A DNA stretch of 64,000 nucleotides, taken from the NCBI GenBank assembly GCA_028023455.1, contig JAQFVV010012397.1, positions 190,001 through 254,000 of the forward strand, read 5' to 3'. Positions 54,820-64,000 of the stretch are shown one piece after another (positions within the stretch are counted from its first letter, which is position 1; every line of letters starts with the position of its first letter). The notes below the pieces were generated by a model. The model was not told the DNA's origin, searched no databases, and worked only from the letters and a program-made list of their open reading frames with translations. A program made the position numbers and the translations under genes. This stretch comes from Epiperipatus broadwayi (taxonomy: Eukaryota; Onychophora; Udeonychophora; Euonychophora; Peripatidae).

Positions 54820-56062
54820 CATAACCATACTTATCTGATTCAATAAATTTCCTAATAAAGACTTATGCATATACTGAATATGGGATATGTAAAAACTACA
54901 CCTTTCTATAATTGTAACTATAAGGAATTGCCATTTTTAGGTTTTAATCCCAATTTAATAAAACTAATACTTCTATAAGAATGATTTGTTTAGGGTCTGA
55001 TCTCTAATTTATTAAAACAAAATAGGAATGAATCCTCTAATACTGACTGATACATATATTCAAACTATTTGACAATGAACAAAACACTGCATATACATAC
55101 TATAAGTTCACCTACACAAAATCTAATTCTCCATAACCAAAACAGAGTTCATGACAGACAAATGAGCTCAATGGGTACAATAAAATCATTGACTTAAAGC
55201 TATATTAATAATTATTCAATCTATTTCTTTAACACTGGGGTGATTTATGTGTAGATACATTACATTTAAAACAAATATTAAACTTTCCATTATTATCATC
55301 ATTTCCTTTTTTTTTTTTTAAACTGACAGTTTCTACAAAATAACATTTGGTTAATATATATTAAAAGAAAAGTTATTTACAAAATTAACGTAACATACAT
55401 ATTTAATACAGAGCGAATCTTTTATTTTCTCTCTTTTTTTTTTCACTTCAGTTGCATCAAAATGCAACTAAATCCATTCTCTTTTTTAAAAAAAAATTTG
55501 CTTCATACTTTAACAATTCACAAAATAAGATATAGCATACCAGTATTAAATACAAAATAATCACTAGTAAAGAAAAAAGAAATAAGCAAGTAAATCAAAC
55601 ATAAAATAATTATTTTTAAAGGCTTAAAAGTAATTCATAATAGTAAAAGTCCATGTATGTATATAGCAAAGAAGGATTGTTTATTTTAATAAAAGTTAGA
55701 AAATAAACCACTAGAAATAGTTTTGACAAAATCATTAATTGAGCTATATGAATGTATAAATGTGCGTAAAATGAAATAAATATACGTGTGCAAACATAAC
55801 ATTGAAATTTAATTCAAAAACCATTCATTATAAATAGGACCCTCTCGAACATTAATTAACTAAATAAAAATTATTTAAAGGTAAAATAAAAACATTTTTG
55901 TGCACTTCAAATGATTAAAGATTATATTTGGTTTAAAAGTTTAAAATTATACTTCTTTTTATATTAACTTTTTAATTAAAAAATCTAGCACAGAATAAAT
56001 GCATTGTTCAAAAAAATAAAAAATTTCTAAAATATACGATTTTTTTTTTTGTTACTGTGCAA
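54820..56062. other. AT-rich sequence, no gene seen
   Basis: Low-complexity; several homopolymer T runs. No domain, exon or repeat end recognised. Confidence 0.45.
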
Positions 56063-56076
56063 GAATTAATATAATC

Positions 56077-56241
56077 AGGCAAAACTCTCCACATAGTAGT
56101 GGCACTCAGTGCAAGCCAGAGTAATCAGTGAATGCAAGAAGGTTTGTGCATAAAATTCCTGAGAGGCACTATTACGTGGAGAGTTTTGCCTGTTTTAAAA
56201 CTTGAGCAAGCATAAAAAATGGTGATCATGTGATGTTTAAT
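56077..56241. repeat. Short foldback repeat with 14-bp direct flanks
   Basis: A 165-bp member of the foldback family, from AGGCAAAACTCTCCACATAG to GGTGATCATGTGATGTTTAA. It is bordered by the perfect 14-bp direct repeat GAATTAATATAATC (56063-56076 and 56242-56255). A duplication that long is typical of target-primed retroposition rather than cut-and-paste transposition. Confidence 0.8.
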
Positions 56242-56255
56242 GAATTAATATAATC

Positions 56256-57765
56256 TTTGGATATTTAACAAAACAACTATATAGCTATCTAGTATTTTCT
56301 GTACAATAGCAAATGTGTATAAAGAAAGACCTGTAGCAATATAATATGAACAATGAGTAGAGAAAGACATGGAATAATTTGCCACTGTGTAAAATATTCT
56401 AAATGCCATAGAAATCTATCTCATATAAAGGAGTAGGACAAAACTGATTATGATTTTGCAAGTTTTGAATTATACAATGTATGTTTCATCATTGCTGAAT
56501 GGAAATAATATACTAGATCATAAGGCTATATAATTGAATATTGGAAATACCTATTAGTTTCTGATTATTTATTTAAATGTCATTACCCTTGAATTATTGA
56601 CAAAATTCAAATTTGTGAGAAATGTGAACATTTCTAATAAATTCTCATCCTTTGTTGCAGTTCTACAACAATAACTAAGCCACTATAGTTAATATGATAT
56701 ATTACTTATATGCATGTAAGCAAATACTATTTTGTATATTGATATCATTATTATGAGTAATGCAACAAGAACTACACAAAATCAAATACAATACACTAAA
56801 ACATATGTATTACTTTAATATGAAATTTGTTTTTAAAAATAGTTAATTTAAAATATATTTAAATGCTAAATCTTCTTTTTGACCACATTTTAATGTATAA
56901 ATAGTGAAAAAAAATATTATCTTCATTTGAAAGGGTATTTTGAAATTATAAAATCAAATGATTGCATTAAAATAAAATATACATAAATTTTAAAGTTACA
57001 ATTCAGGTAAAACTTTATGGGCAAGCTATGTATATATGAGCATGATTGTCATTAAAGCATAAAAATGAATTATATATTTTATTGAATTAGAATAATTATC
57101 TCATTATTTGAAATTATATTTTAAACATGAATTATAGATAGTATAGTGAGCTGGTATTTTCTGCCAGCTCATACTCATACATATATATACACACATATTT
57201 TGTAAAAATAAAATATATACATTCTAATAAAACTTGTTTTATTAGAAATAAATAAACACGTACTTTTCTATCAGCTCATATATATACACACATATATATT
57301 TTGTTAAAATATAAATATCGTTTTATAATACATAATTTTTGAGAAAAGAAATATAAATTAACACTTAATTTTAAAATGTAGTTTTAAGTTAAAATAAATT
57401 AGATCAAGATCTTACAATTTTGATAAAAGTTTGTTTTTTGTTTAGTCTTTAAAAAATTCTTAAAGATAGAAGGGTAAAAAAAAGCAATTAATTCTACTGT
57501 TGGGGTTTTGACAGTGAAGGTACTTTTATGCTATCTATTATGCTGATCAATTGGAATGTTTCTTTGGGATTTTAAAATAAAATATGAAATAAAAGAAGAG
57601 AATATTAAAGGTGTGAACTGAGACTTTGAAAAAAAAACTATAAATTACGGACTTTCCTTTTGTTTAAATTAATTGTATTTTTCTGCAAAAGAATACAGAA
57701 TCTATAAGCCAGTTCTGCTCGGGTGCTCCAATATAAAAAAAATTGTAAAATCACATTAAAAAAAA
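56256..57765. other. AT-rich sequence, no gene seen
   Basis: Contains two similar stretches with CAGCTCATA and TATATACACACATAT (about 57165 and 57275). Nothing coding recognised. Confidence 0.45.
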
Positions 57766-57970
57766 ATAAGAAGTAAGCACAAGGAGAAAATGTTGAGCGG
57801 CTAGATCTAACAGAACTTTCCCTTTTGGGAACCTCTTCCTATTACCATCTGGAACTGCCTTGTAAATGCCGGACATAGAGAGTTAGTCGGGGAGAACGGA
57901 CTGAAAGAAGATCACGGACAAACCACGATGAATATAAAGTGAAATATTCCACACACACAGGATCTACACT
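57766..57970 (+). other. GC-richer segment, unidentified
   Basis: Composition rises sharply and CpG dinucleotides appear (GCGG, GCCGG, CGGGG, ACGGAC). It ends near a donor-like CAGGGTAAAT. It could be an untranslated first exon, part of an LTR or an unknown repeat. Not resolvable by eye. Confidence 0.3.
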
Positions 57971-58189
57971 GATCGATCAGGGTAAATAGATTTTTTTTTT
58001 TTTATAATTTCAAGAGACATTTGGCATAATAGAATTTAAAAAAAGCCTTCAATTCAAATATCCCCAAAATGTTCAGCAATAGAAGGGGGGAATATGTAGT
58101 CTTTAAGTATATGTATTTACTAATCCAAATTAATCCACATTATATTTTTGTGTTATGTTTTACTAAGTAAACTTACCTTTGGTTTCTGT

Positions 58190-58770
58190 GATTGTTATTC
58201 TGATAATGTATAGAAAGCAGTAAAAATAGTTACCCTGGGTTAAAGTCAGTGTGAATTTAAAATAATAATAAATCAGTAGTAAAGAGTGGTCAATGATAGA
58301 CTAGTAGACTAATTACCAATGATTGTCTAAAATGGAATAGCGGCAAATAAGAAGCAGTACTTGTTTATATTTGCAAAAGATTATTATCAGTGAATGGTAA
58401 TTAACAGCAGCTAATCCGAAAAAAAAAAAAAGAAGTTGGTAGCTAACTTTGTTAATATAAAAGTAACAATTGCAAATGCTAATGTGAACACTGATATTTA
58501 TTGTATACAGAAATTATATATGCTCATTTGTGTTTCGAGAAACATTTAACATTTGATTTAAAAGCATCAATTTAATAAGTGGATTACTCCTAGTATGAAA
58601 GAAGACTATTTTCATCTGACAACAATAAATAATGAATGAATAATAATGGACTATTACCTTTTTATGTTGTTTTTACTTCATTATTGTTATTAAATAAGTC
58701 TTGTTACATATATATTTTGAAGTATATTATTTATTTATTTACTTCCCTGACTGATCTTTAAAAACTCAGG
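58190..58770 (+). repeat. Family B LTR, 5'-truncated
   Basis: Matches the later two thirds of the LTRs at 35718, 44609 and 48102: AGAGTGGTCAATGATAGACTA, ATATTTTGAAGTATATTATT and CCCTGACTGATCTTTA. It is followed by a TGGTGCAG primer site. Confidence 0.75.
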
Positions 58771-58889
58771 GCATAGCAGATGGTGCAGTATTTGACAGTA
58801 AATATTTGCAATACATAGTAAAGTAATATGAGTTGATAGTTATGGAACCAAGAAAAATTAAAAGAATAACAATAGGTGGCAACACAGGA

Positions 58890-59260
58890 CAACTTTTACT
58901 GTGAATAATGAAATATAGTGTCACTAAGTTTTGCAATCCGTGAAATCAATATAACCAACATGGACTCATGGAAAAGTTATGTAGAACATGTAGAGTACTA
59001 TATGTTTATAAATAAAGTGTAAGATGAGCATCTCAATGTTCGACACTTCTTTATTTTGCAGATCAAGAAGTTATACAGTTTGCAAATAGACTTATTGATC
59101 CCAAACATCCAGAGATCCTTCCATATAAAAAAATTGCAGAAATTTTAAATGGATATTTCACTCTGCCAATATCTAATCAGGTAGCATGGCTGACATTAAG
59201 AAACCGCAAACAACTATCTGATGAAAAATATGTTTGTAAAATATTCAATTTATATTTAAT
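58890..59260 (+). pseudogene. Family B gag remnant 4
   Basis: Matches the gag start at 49009 (ATGGACTCATGGAAAAGTTA) and continues in frame as LPYKKIAEILNGYF and QVAWLTLRNRKQL. These fit the helix following the P-rich capsid segment (SYxEIxxxLxxHF). It breaks off at about 59250 into unrelated sequence. Confidence 0.65.
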
Positions 59261-59264
59261 AAAT

Positions 59265-60230
59265 AAGGTTATAGTGATGCGCAAGAAATCGATAAAAGAA
59301 AAAGGTTCAATTAAACTAAGTTAAAAAAATAAAAAATTGAATAGAGACAAATAAAATAAATGTATATATTAATTAATTTTATAGATCTGAAAAGTTAGAT
59401 TATAGTGGAAATAAATTCCCAAGATAAATGGGAGTGGAAATAAATTCCTAAGATAATTGGGAAATTAATAATTAAAGTTAAGAGAATTTCATTGTACAAT
59501 AACTATTCATTATGGGAAGATAACAAAACTAAGTTTAATAACAGTTAAATTGCTTTACACAGAACTAGATAAAATAAAAGTCAAGACCCCCGGATTATGT
59601 GGGGAAAATAAATTAATTACTCCAGAAAAGCAAGTAAAAAAAAAGAAGACAACAAAAGTAGATGGAGGTATATAGAGTTAGAGAAGAAAAGAATGAATGC
59701 TCTTGGTGGGTGCCTGCTGTTCTGATTCCAAATGCAAGTGGCAATGAAGATCATCGGTCAACTATATTCCCAGGATCTCGGCTCCTATAGGTAACCAACC
59801 TGATTAGGACTTTTAGCAGACTGTCCCAGTCTTATTATTATTTCATGAAATGCCTGAAGAGGCTCACTGAAGGTTTTGTGTTTAAAACAGATAGACTCTA
59901 TAGTGAAGGGGAAAGTGCCCCATTCGTTTATCTAGACTGATTGTAAATTTTTATTCCATTATTCATTTTTGGTTGATTAGTTATCCTTGCATAAATGCAA
60001 CTTTATATGTATATTGAAGATTTAATTACTTAACTGTTCCATGCAGTCATAGTTGGGAACACAGCAAATTAGTGGCACAGTCATTTCAAATTTAAGAAAA
60101 AGGGAGTTTTAAAATAGTAAGTCAGGGGTAGTCAGTATTGAATCTGGAAAACTAGGGACAGTTAACAGTAGTCAGTAAAATGAGTTCATTTGGTCAAAAT
60201 AGAATAAAGAAATTTGATGTCAGAGGATAA
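59265..60230. other. Non-matching stretch between gag and protease
   Basis: No counterpart in the other family B copies. The part from about 59580 to 59940 is less AT-rich and may be a separate insertion. No domain or terminal repeats were recognised. Confidence 0.4.
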
Positions 60231-60234
60231 AATC

Positions 60235-60530
60235 AGCTTATGATTAAAGTAGTACTTTGCGGAAAAAAAGTGTTGATGGAAATTGATAGTGAGTCAGGTA
60301 TTTCTCTTATGTCACTAACAGACTGGATGTTGCTGTCATTAACTAATGCAGAAAATAAATTAGAGAAAACTAACATTAGAGCATGTGATGTAAATGGAAA
60401 TGTGCAATGCCTATCAATCACTACGGTAAGAAAAGGAATCCATCTCTATACATAGTAAAAGAGAAGATTAGGCCCATCCTCAGGAGGGACTGGTTCCATG
60501 AGTTGGGAATCCAAATTAATATTTAAAAAA
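60235..60530 (+). pseudogene. Family B protease remnant 4
   Basis: An open frame of 71 codons includes KVVLCGKKVLMEIDSESGIS, the active-site block, with D-S-E where D-S-G is expected (the array copies have D-S-G). Just beyond, IRPILRRDWFHELGI in a shifted frame is the LLGRDWL-type end. Confidence 0.75.
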
Positions 60531-60589
60531 AAATTCTCTTGTACAGAAAATAGCATACAAATATCCCAATTTAGTTAATTAAGAATTGG

Positions 60590-61380
60590 GATTAATTAAA
60601 ATGAGCCCAGTTGATATAATTATTGGAAAATGTGCGTCCAGTCATATGTCTCATAAAATCTCATTTGCTCAAAGCGAAAGTAGCAGAAAAATAAAATTGT
60701 TTAGGCATTTAGTGCGTATTAACACCAATTGAAACTCTGGATTGGGCTATGCCTTGGGTAATAATAACTAAGCCAAATTGTGAAATTAGATTATGTGGCG
60801 ACTACAGAGAAGTGACAGAAGTTAAGACTGAAGTTCATGAACAAATTTTTAAAAAATGTTGGAATGGATTTCAGAAAAACTTGAAACATTCATGCACAAA
60901 TCTCATGCTCAAGTTGTTGTCTTAGAGCTAAACAAGTGAATATGGCAGTTGGTTTTAAGGAAGCAGAGAGAAAAGATAGAAATGATAAATGAAAAAAAAA
61001 TTATTTTTTTTAAAAAGTGCTTAATTGTCAAAAATTGTATTGATAATTTTGAAGCCCTTCTGAATGAAAAAGAAGTCAAATCAAAAATTAACTGATAAAA
61101 ATCAGTCGTAAAAAGAGAATTATGAAAATTAAATCAATATACAATTTTGTAACTTTAATTAAGGATTTAATACATTTTTTTTTTAAAAAAGTATGGCATG
61201 CAAAAGAGTTAGTTTTCCTTGGTCATATAATTTATGATAGGGAAAAAACCAGCACCCAAAAAAGTGAGAGCAGTGCAAAATGTGATAAAACACACAAACA
61301 TTAAACAACTACAAGCATATTTAGGGTTGATAAATTTTTTGAGCCTTTTTTAACAAATAAAGCACATGCAGCAAAGCCAT
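60590..61380 (+). pseudogene. Family B reverse transcriptase remnant
   Basis: DWAMPWVIITKPNCEIRLCG and DYREVTEVKTEVHEQ (about 60740-60850, with stops and shifts) form the N-terminal block of Mag-type RTs. The end of the domain is clear at 61195-61350: AKELVFLGHIIYD, then KQLQAYLGLINFLS. The palm with YxDD is not readable; around 60900-61100 the sequence is badly decayed. Confidence 0.75.
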
Positions 61381-61419
61381 TGTAAGACTTATTGAGAAAA
61401 GATTAAAAGTGGCAATGGT

Positions 61420-61880
61420 TAGAAATTCATGATGAAGCATTCAGCAAAACTAAAGCTCTATTGTCATCAGACAAGATGTTAGTAAACTTTAATAGGAATT
61501 TGGAAGTGCATTTAACTATTGACACTGAGAAATGGTGGATGGGGGTGTTTCTCTATCATCCATGTTATAAGGCAGAATGCCCCAATGCATATGCATCGCA
61601 TACACTCGAAAGAGGAGAGAAACTACAGTCAGATCAATAAGAAGCTTTGCTATTATTTTTTGTCCTGAAAAAATTTCACCAATACAATTTCGGTAAAATG
61701 TTTCAAATAACTAACCACAAGCCTCTTCTTGGAATTCTGGGCCATGATAAATTATCCCTTGACCATTTAAGTTCACACATGATGCATTGAAAAAATATTT
61801 TGTCATCTTAAGATTACAAATTAGAATATAAAAGGCAAAGAGATCTCTCATACCAAAACATCTCAGATAAAGAAGAAGCA
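61420..61880 (+). pseudogene. Family B RNase H remnant
   Basis: Fragments SQINKKLCYYF (position of the EKEALAxVxxxxKF helix), QIT-NHKPLLGILGHDK (the TDHKPLLxIFG block) and ITN-NIKGKEISH follow one another in changing frames. The first catalytic Asp is not clear. Confidence 0.65.
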
Positions 61881-61979
61881 AGCATTATGGAGACAGACAT
61901 AATTTATATTGCCATGTTGAAATCTAAAAGTAACTGGCTGGACAAAAGCCAATTAAGATTATCAACTGCTTATGGGTTA

Positions 61980-62960
61980 GATAAAAAAACATCTGGTCTG
62001 TTAATACCTTCGCTATGTCACCCCAGGGTTCGGGATAAACTGAAACAAATTGTTTAATAGTAATGGTTGTGGGTTAATGGGGGATCAGGTAGTAATACTA
62101 ACTGAAGGCAGACAGCAAGTTTTAAAACTACTCCATGAAGGTTATCCTGGAATTGTGTGGGCCAAAGCATTAGCACACACCGATGTCTGTGGCCAAAAAT
62201 AACATCAGAAAGCAAGCAATACATCAAAAAATGTATGGCCTGATAATCAAGAGATGAATATGAAAGCAAAGGAATATAACCTGTGGCCAATAGCAATGAA
62301 AACCTGACAGAGAGTGCACATAGACCACGTGGTTCCAATAAATGGCAAAATACTATTATATTTATACATGCGTACTCAAAATGGGCAGAGTGTTGTATAG
62401 TAAAGGATAGGAATGCAATAGAAAGAATAGAAACTTTACACCCTGAGTATTCTTGTTACAGTTTACCAGAAACCATTATGTCTGACAACAGTGCTGAACT
62501 CAAAGTACAAGTAATGGAAAACTACTTCATGGACAATGGCATTAAACATGTATGCATCCTGTACTACCCAGAATTGGCTGAAAAGGCCATACAAATAATA
62601 AAAAAAAAGCTCTTAAGAAATCGAACAACAAAAGTATGCAGCAAGCAATATATCGAACAACAAAAGTATGCAGCAAGCAATATATAATGCCATGCTTCAT
62701 CAACACTACACCAACAATGGCTACAGGAAAATTATGAGCAGAACTATTACTGGGAAGAAAGTTGTGAATTAAATTATCACTTCTTTCCCAATACAGCCGA
62801 TAAAGTTGAGTGACAAACATAAAAGTACTCATGTAACTGGTGGGAAAAGTGAAAATACATATGTAATAGATGACAAAGTTTGTGTTTGAGATGTGATCAG
62901 GAAGAAATGGATTCAAGATGTAGTCACAAAATTATTATCAAAAAAATAGTAATCACCCAA
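61980..62960 (+). pseudogene. Family B integrase remnant
   Basis: VLKLLHEGYPGIVWAKALAH (about 62110-62175) is the zinc-domain start. QRVHIDHVVPINGK (about 62310-62350) holds the first core Asp. The 134-codon frame 62283-62687 continues through FIHAYSKWAECCIVKDRNA, MSDNSAEL with the second Asp, NGIKHVCILYYPELAEKAIQ with the Glu, and then a 34-bp perfect tandem duplication (about 62624-62687). The tail DDKVCV-DVIRKKWIQDVV (about 62865-62930) is the strand-rich C-terminal module. All three catalytic acids survive despite the breaks. Confidence 0.8.
62624..62687. repeat. Short perfect tandem duplication in integrase
   Basis: ATCGAACAACAAAAGTATGC plus AGCAAGCAATAT occurs twice in a row, changing the reading frame composition at the end of the integrase core. 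Confidence 0.85.
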
Positions 62961-63160
62961 GCATAGGATGGATGACATACAGGAGATATCGAGTGGAGGA
63001 AGACTTACAAATTTCAGTAGCTATACCAAAAGATGAGATGCAGAAAAAACAAGAGATAGCAGAACCAATACAATAAGAAATAGTGATCGAAGAGATGCAA
63101 GATCCGAAAGCAGCAACTTTGAACCCAAAATTGGGAAATATGAACTTCAACTAACTATAA

Positions 63161-64000
63161 AGCTAAACATAGCATAAGGGTAACTTACAATCCTATCAAA
63201 ACCAGCCTTTATTTATCCACACCAAGCCAAACCCATTCAAAACATAAGCTTAATTTTTAGGTGGTTGAATATGCACTATCTCTTATTTTAAGCATACATA
63301 TTGAAGCTATACATATATACCCATGGAATATATATATATATATGTTTGCTTCACCATTCACTGTGGTTTAACTAAAGACCCTGAGTTCAACCGCAATGAA
63401 TGTAGACTAAATTTAAAGTAGGAAAAAATTTACGGAATGTTCTTCTAATTTTAAAAAATAAAATGAAAAGATTTTATTTTAGATAAAGAAATAAAAATTT
63501 CTAGAACTCATTAGAGAAAAAGATTAATTAGATAAAAAAAATAATTAATTTAAAAACACTGTAATTAAAATTAAGATAGAGAACAATGAGGATTGGAATG
63601 CAAGATGGCTGACAAGTGGGATAGAGAGAAAAAGGAACTTTAGGGTCTTCGCGGCTTTTACCTGAGTCAGTTCAACCGCTAGGACTGAAGATCAGCACAA
63701 GATATTTTAGTAGCGAAGAAAGATATGTTAACCTGTTGGAAAGATCTCCCGCAACTAAGATTATATTAGCTCCCCCACTGTAGATTTTTGAACCACTAAC
63801 ATTCAAAGAAACTTAAAGAATTTTTCGGGTGCTATAATGGAAATAACCGAGTAGGCCCTTTCTCTCTCTCTCTCTCTATGGTTTCGTGTTTTGCTGGAGC
63901 TGGAAAGGTGTAATAACATAATGTAGTGTGGTGCCAGAACATTTCTTGCCTGACCAAATGCCTGCTGCCGGTCACAGATCATGAAGGACCAAAATTAAAA
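63161..64000. other. Right edge, no gene supported
   Basis: Contains a (TA)n run (about 63330-63342) and a (CT)n run (about 63861-63879). Between about 63600 and 64000 the DNA is less AT-rich, with CpG-containing blocks (TCTTCGCGGC, CAACCGCTAGG). This could be another LTR or a first exon continuing outside the window. Nothing can be assigned. Confidence 0.35.

Larger units (their letters stand above)
58185..63160 (+). mobile_element. 5'-truncated gypsy family B element with pol
   Basis: Begins inside the LTR (matches from the AGAAAGCAGTAAAAATAGTT block onward), then primer site, gag, a non-matching 1-kb stretch, protease, RT, RNase H and integrase. It keeps the pol core missing from the array at 35.7-49.3 kb, so it shows what the full family looked like. 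No 3' LTR was found after the integrase. All domains carry stops or frameshifts. Confidence 0.8.

Noticed and set aside
56077-56241. TTAA target duplication (piggyBac-like) for the foldback family
   Set aside because: TTAA occurs near several ends, but the direct flanks here extend to 14 identical bases, so a 4-bp TTAA duplication does not explain them.
63340-63420. A tRNA-like pattern (GTGGTTTAACTAAA ... GAGTTCAACCGC)
   Set aside because: Box B is poor and no acceptor or anticodon stem pairs; it is not reported as an RNA gene.
1-64000. CRISPR arrays, bacterial operons, rRNA genes
   Set aside because: The tandem repeats seen lack regular unique spacers of constant length, and splice sites and animal-type transposons show eukaryotic nuclear DNA. 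No rRNA-like stretch was found.

Overview
The window is AT-rich nuclear DNA from an animal, most likely an invertebrate. It has spliced exons with GT-AG borders, complement-control (CCP/sushi) modules encoded one per phase-1 exon, and many decayed LTR retrotransposons of the Mag/K02A2.6-like gypsy type. It also holds a LINE remnant, a Merlin DNA transposon and several foldback repeats. Nothing bacterial or organellar is seen. I cannot name the species from sequence alone.

The only host gene I can support is on the minus strand. Six intact CCP exons (about 12.1-13.8 kb and 30.4-30.9 kb) and two decayed ones (13.1 and 13.8 kb) look like part of a secreted or cell-surface, heavily N-glycosylated CCP-repeat protein. 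Its first exon and its 3' end are not visible. The roughly 16 kb between the two exon clusters is full of mobile DNA: a LINE remnant (14.6-15.7 kb), a DNA transposon with 8-bp target duplications and two minisatellite arrays (17.25-19.1 kb), a decayed minus-strand gypsy element (about 21.4-25.1 kb) and a short LTR element (26.0-29.8 kb).

Left flank (1-12 kb): a palindromic MITE-like repeat (2.6-3.05 kb), one copy of a roughly 2-kb repeat called family C here (3.05-4.9 kb), and an internally deleted gypsy element on the minus strand with two LTRs and a 5-bp target duplication (5.4-9.03 kb, family A).

Right half (35.7-64 kb): almost all mobile DNA. A second gypsy family (family B) forms a head-to-tail array from 35.7 to 49.3 kb (LTR-internal-LTR-internal-LTR-internal-LTR end). 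It is interrupted by a 4.4-kb insert carrying an otherwise complete Merlin transposon (38.16-39.74 kb), by a second family C copy in inverted orientation (42.47-44.56 kb) and by a foldback repeat (45.15-46.02 kb). Next comes a nearly full-length family A element (49.47-54.81 kb, target duplication AAACC) retaining gag, protease, RT, RNase H and integrase in broken form. A 5'-truncated family B element with RT-RNase H-integrase lies at 58.2-63.2 kb.

No mobile element here looks intact enough to be autonomous. The observations most worth follow-up are: the CCP exon array with gene-birth and gene-death signs; a duplicated primer-binding-site block shared by both family A elements; the same protease-to-integrase-tail deletion in both gypsy families; the Merlin element whose single early stop falls just after its first catalytic Asp; and exact tandem duplications inside otherwise old, decayed elements.
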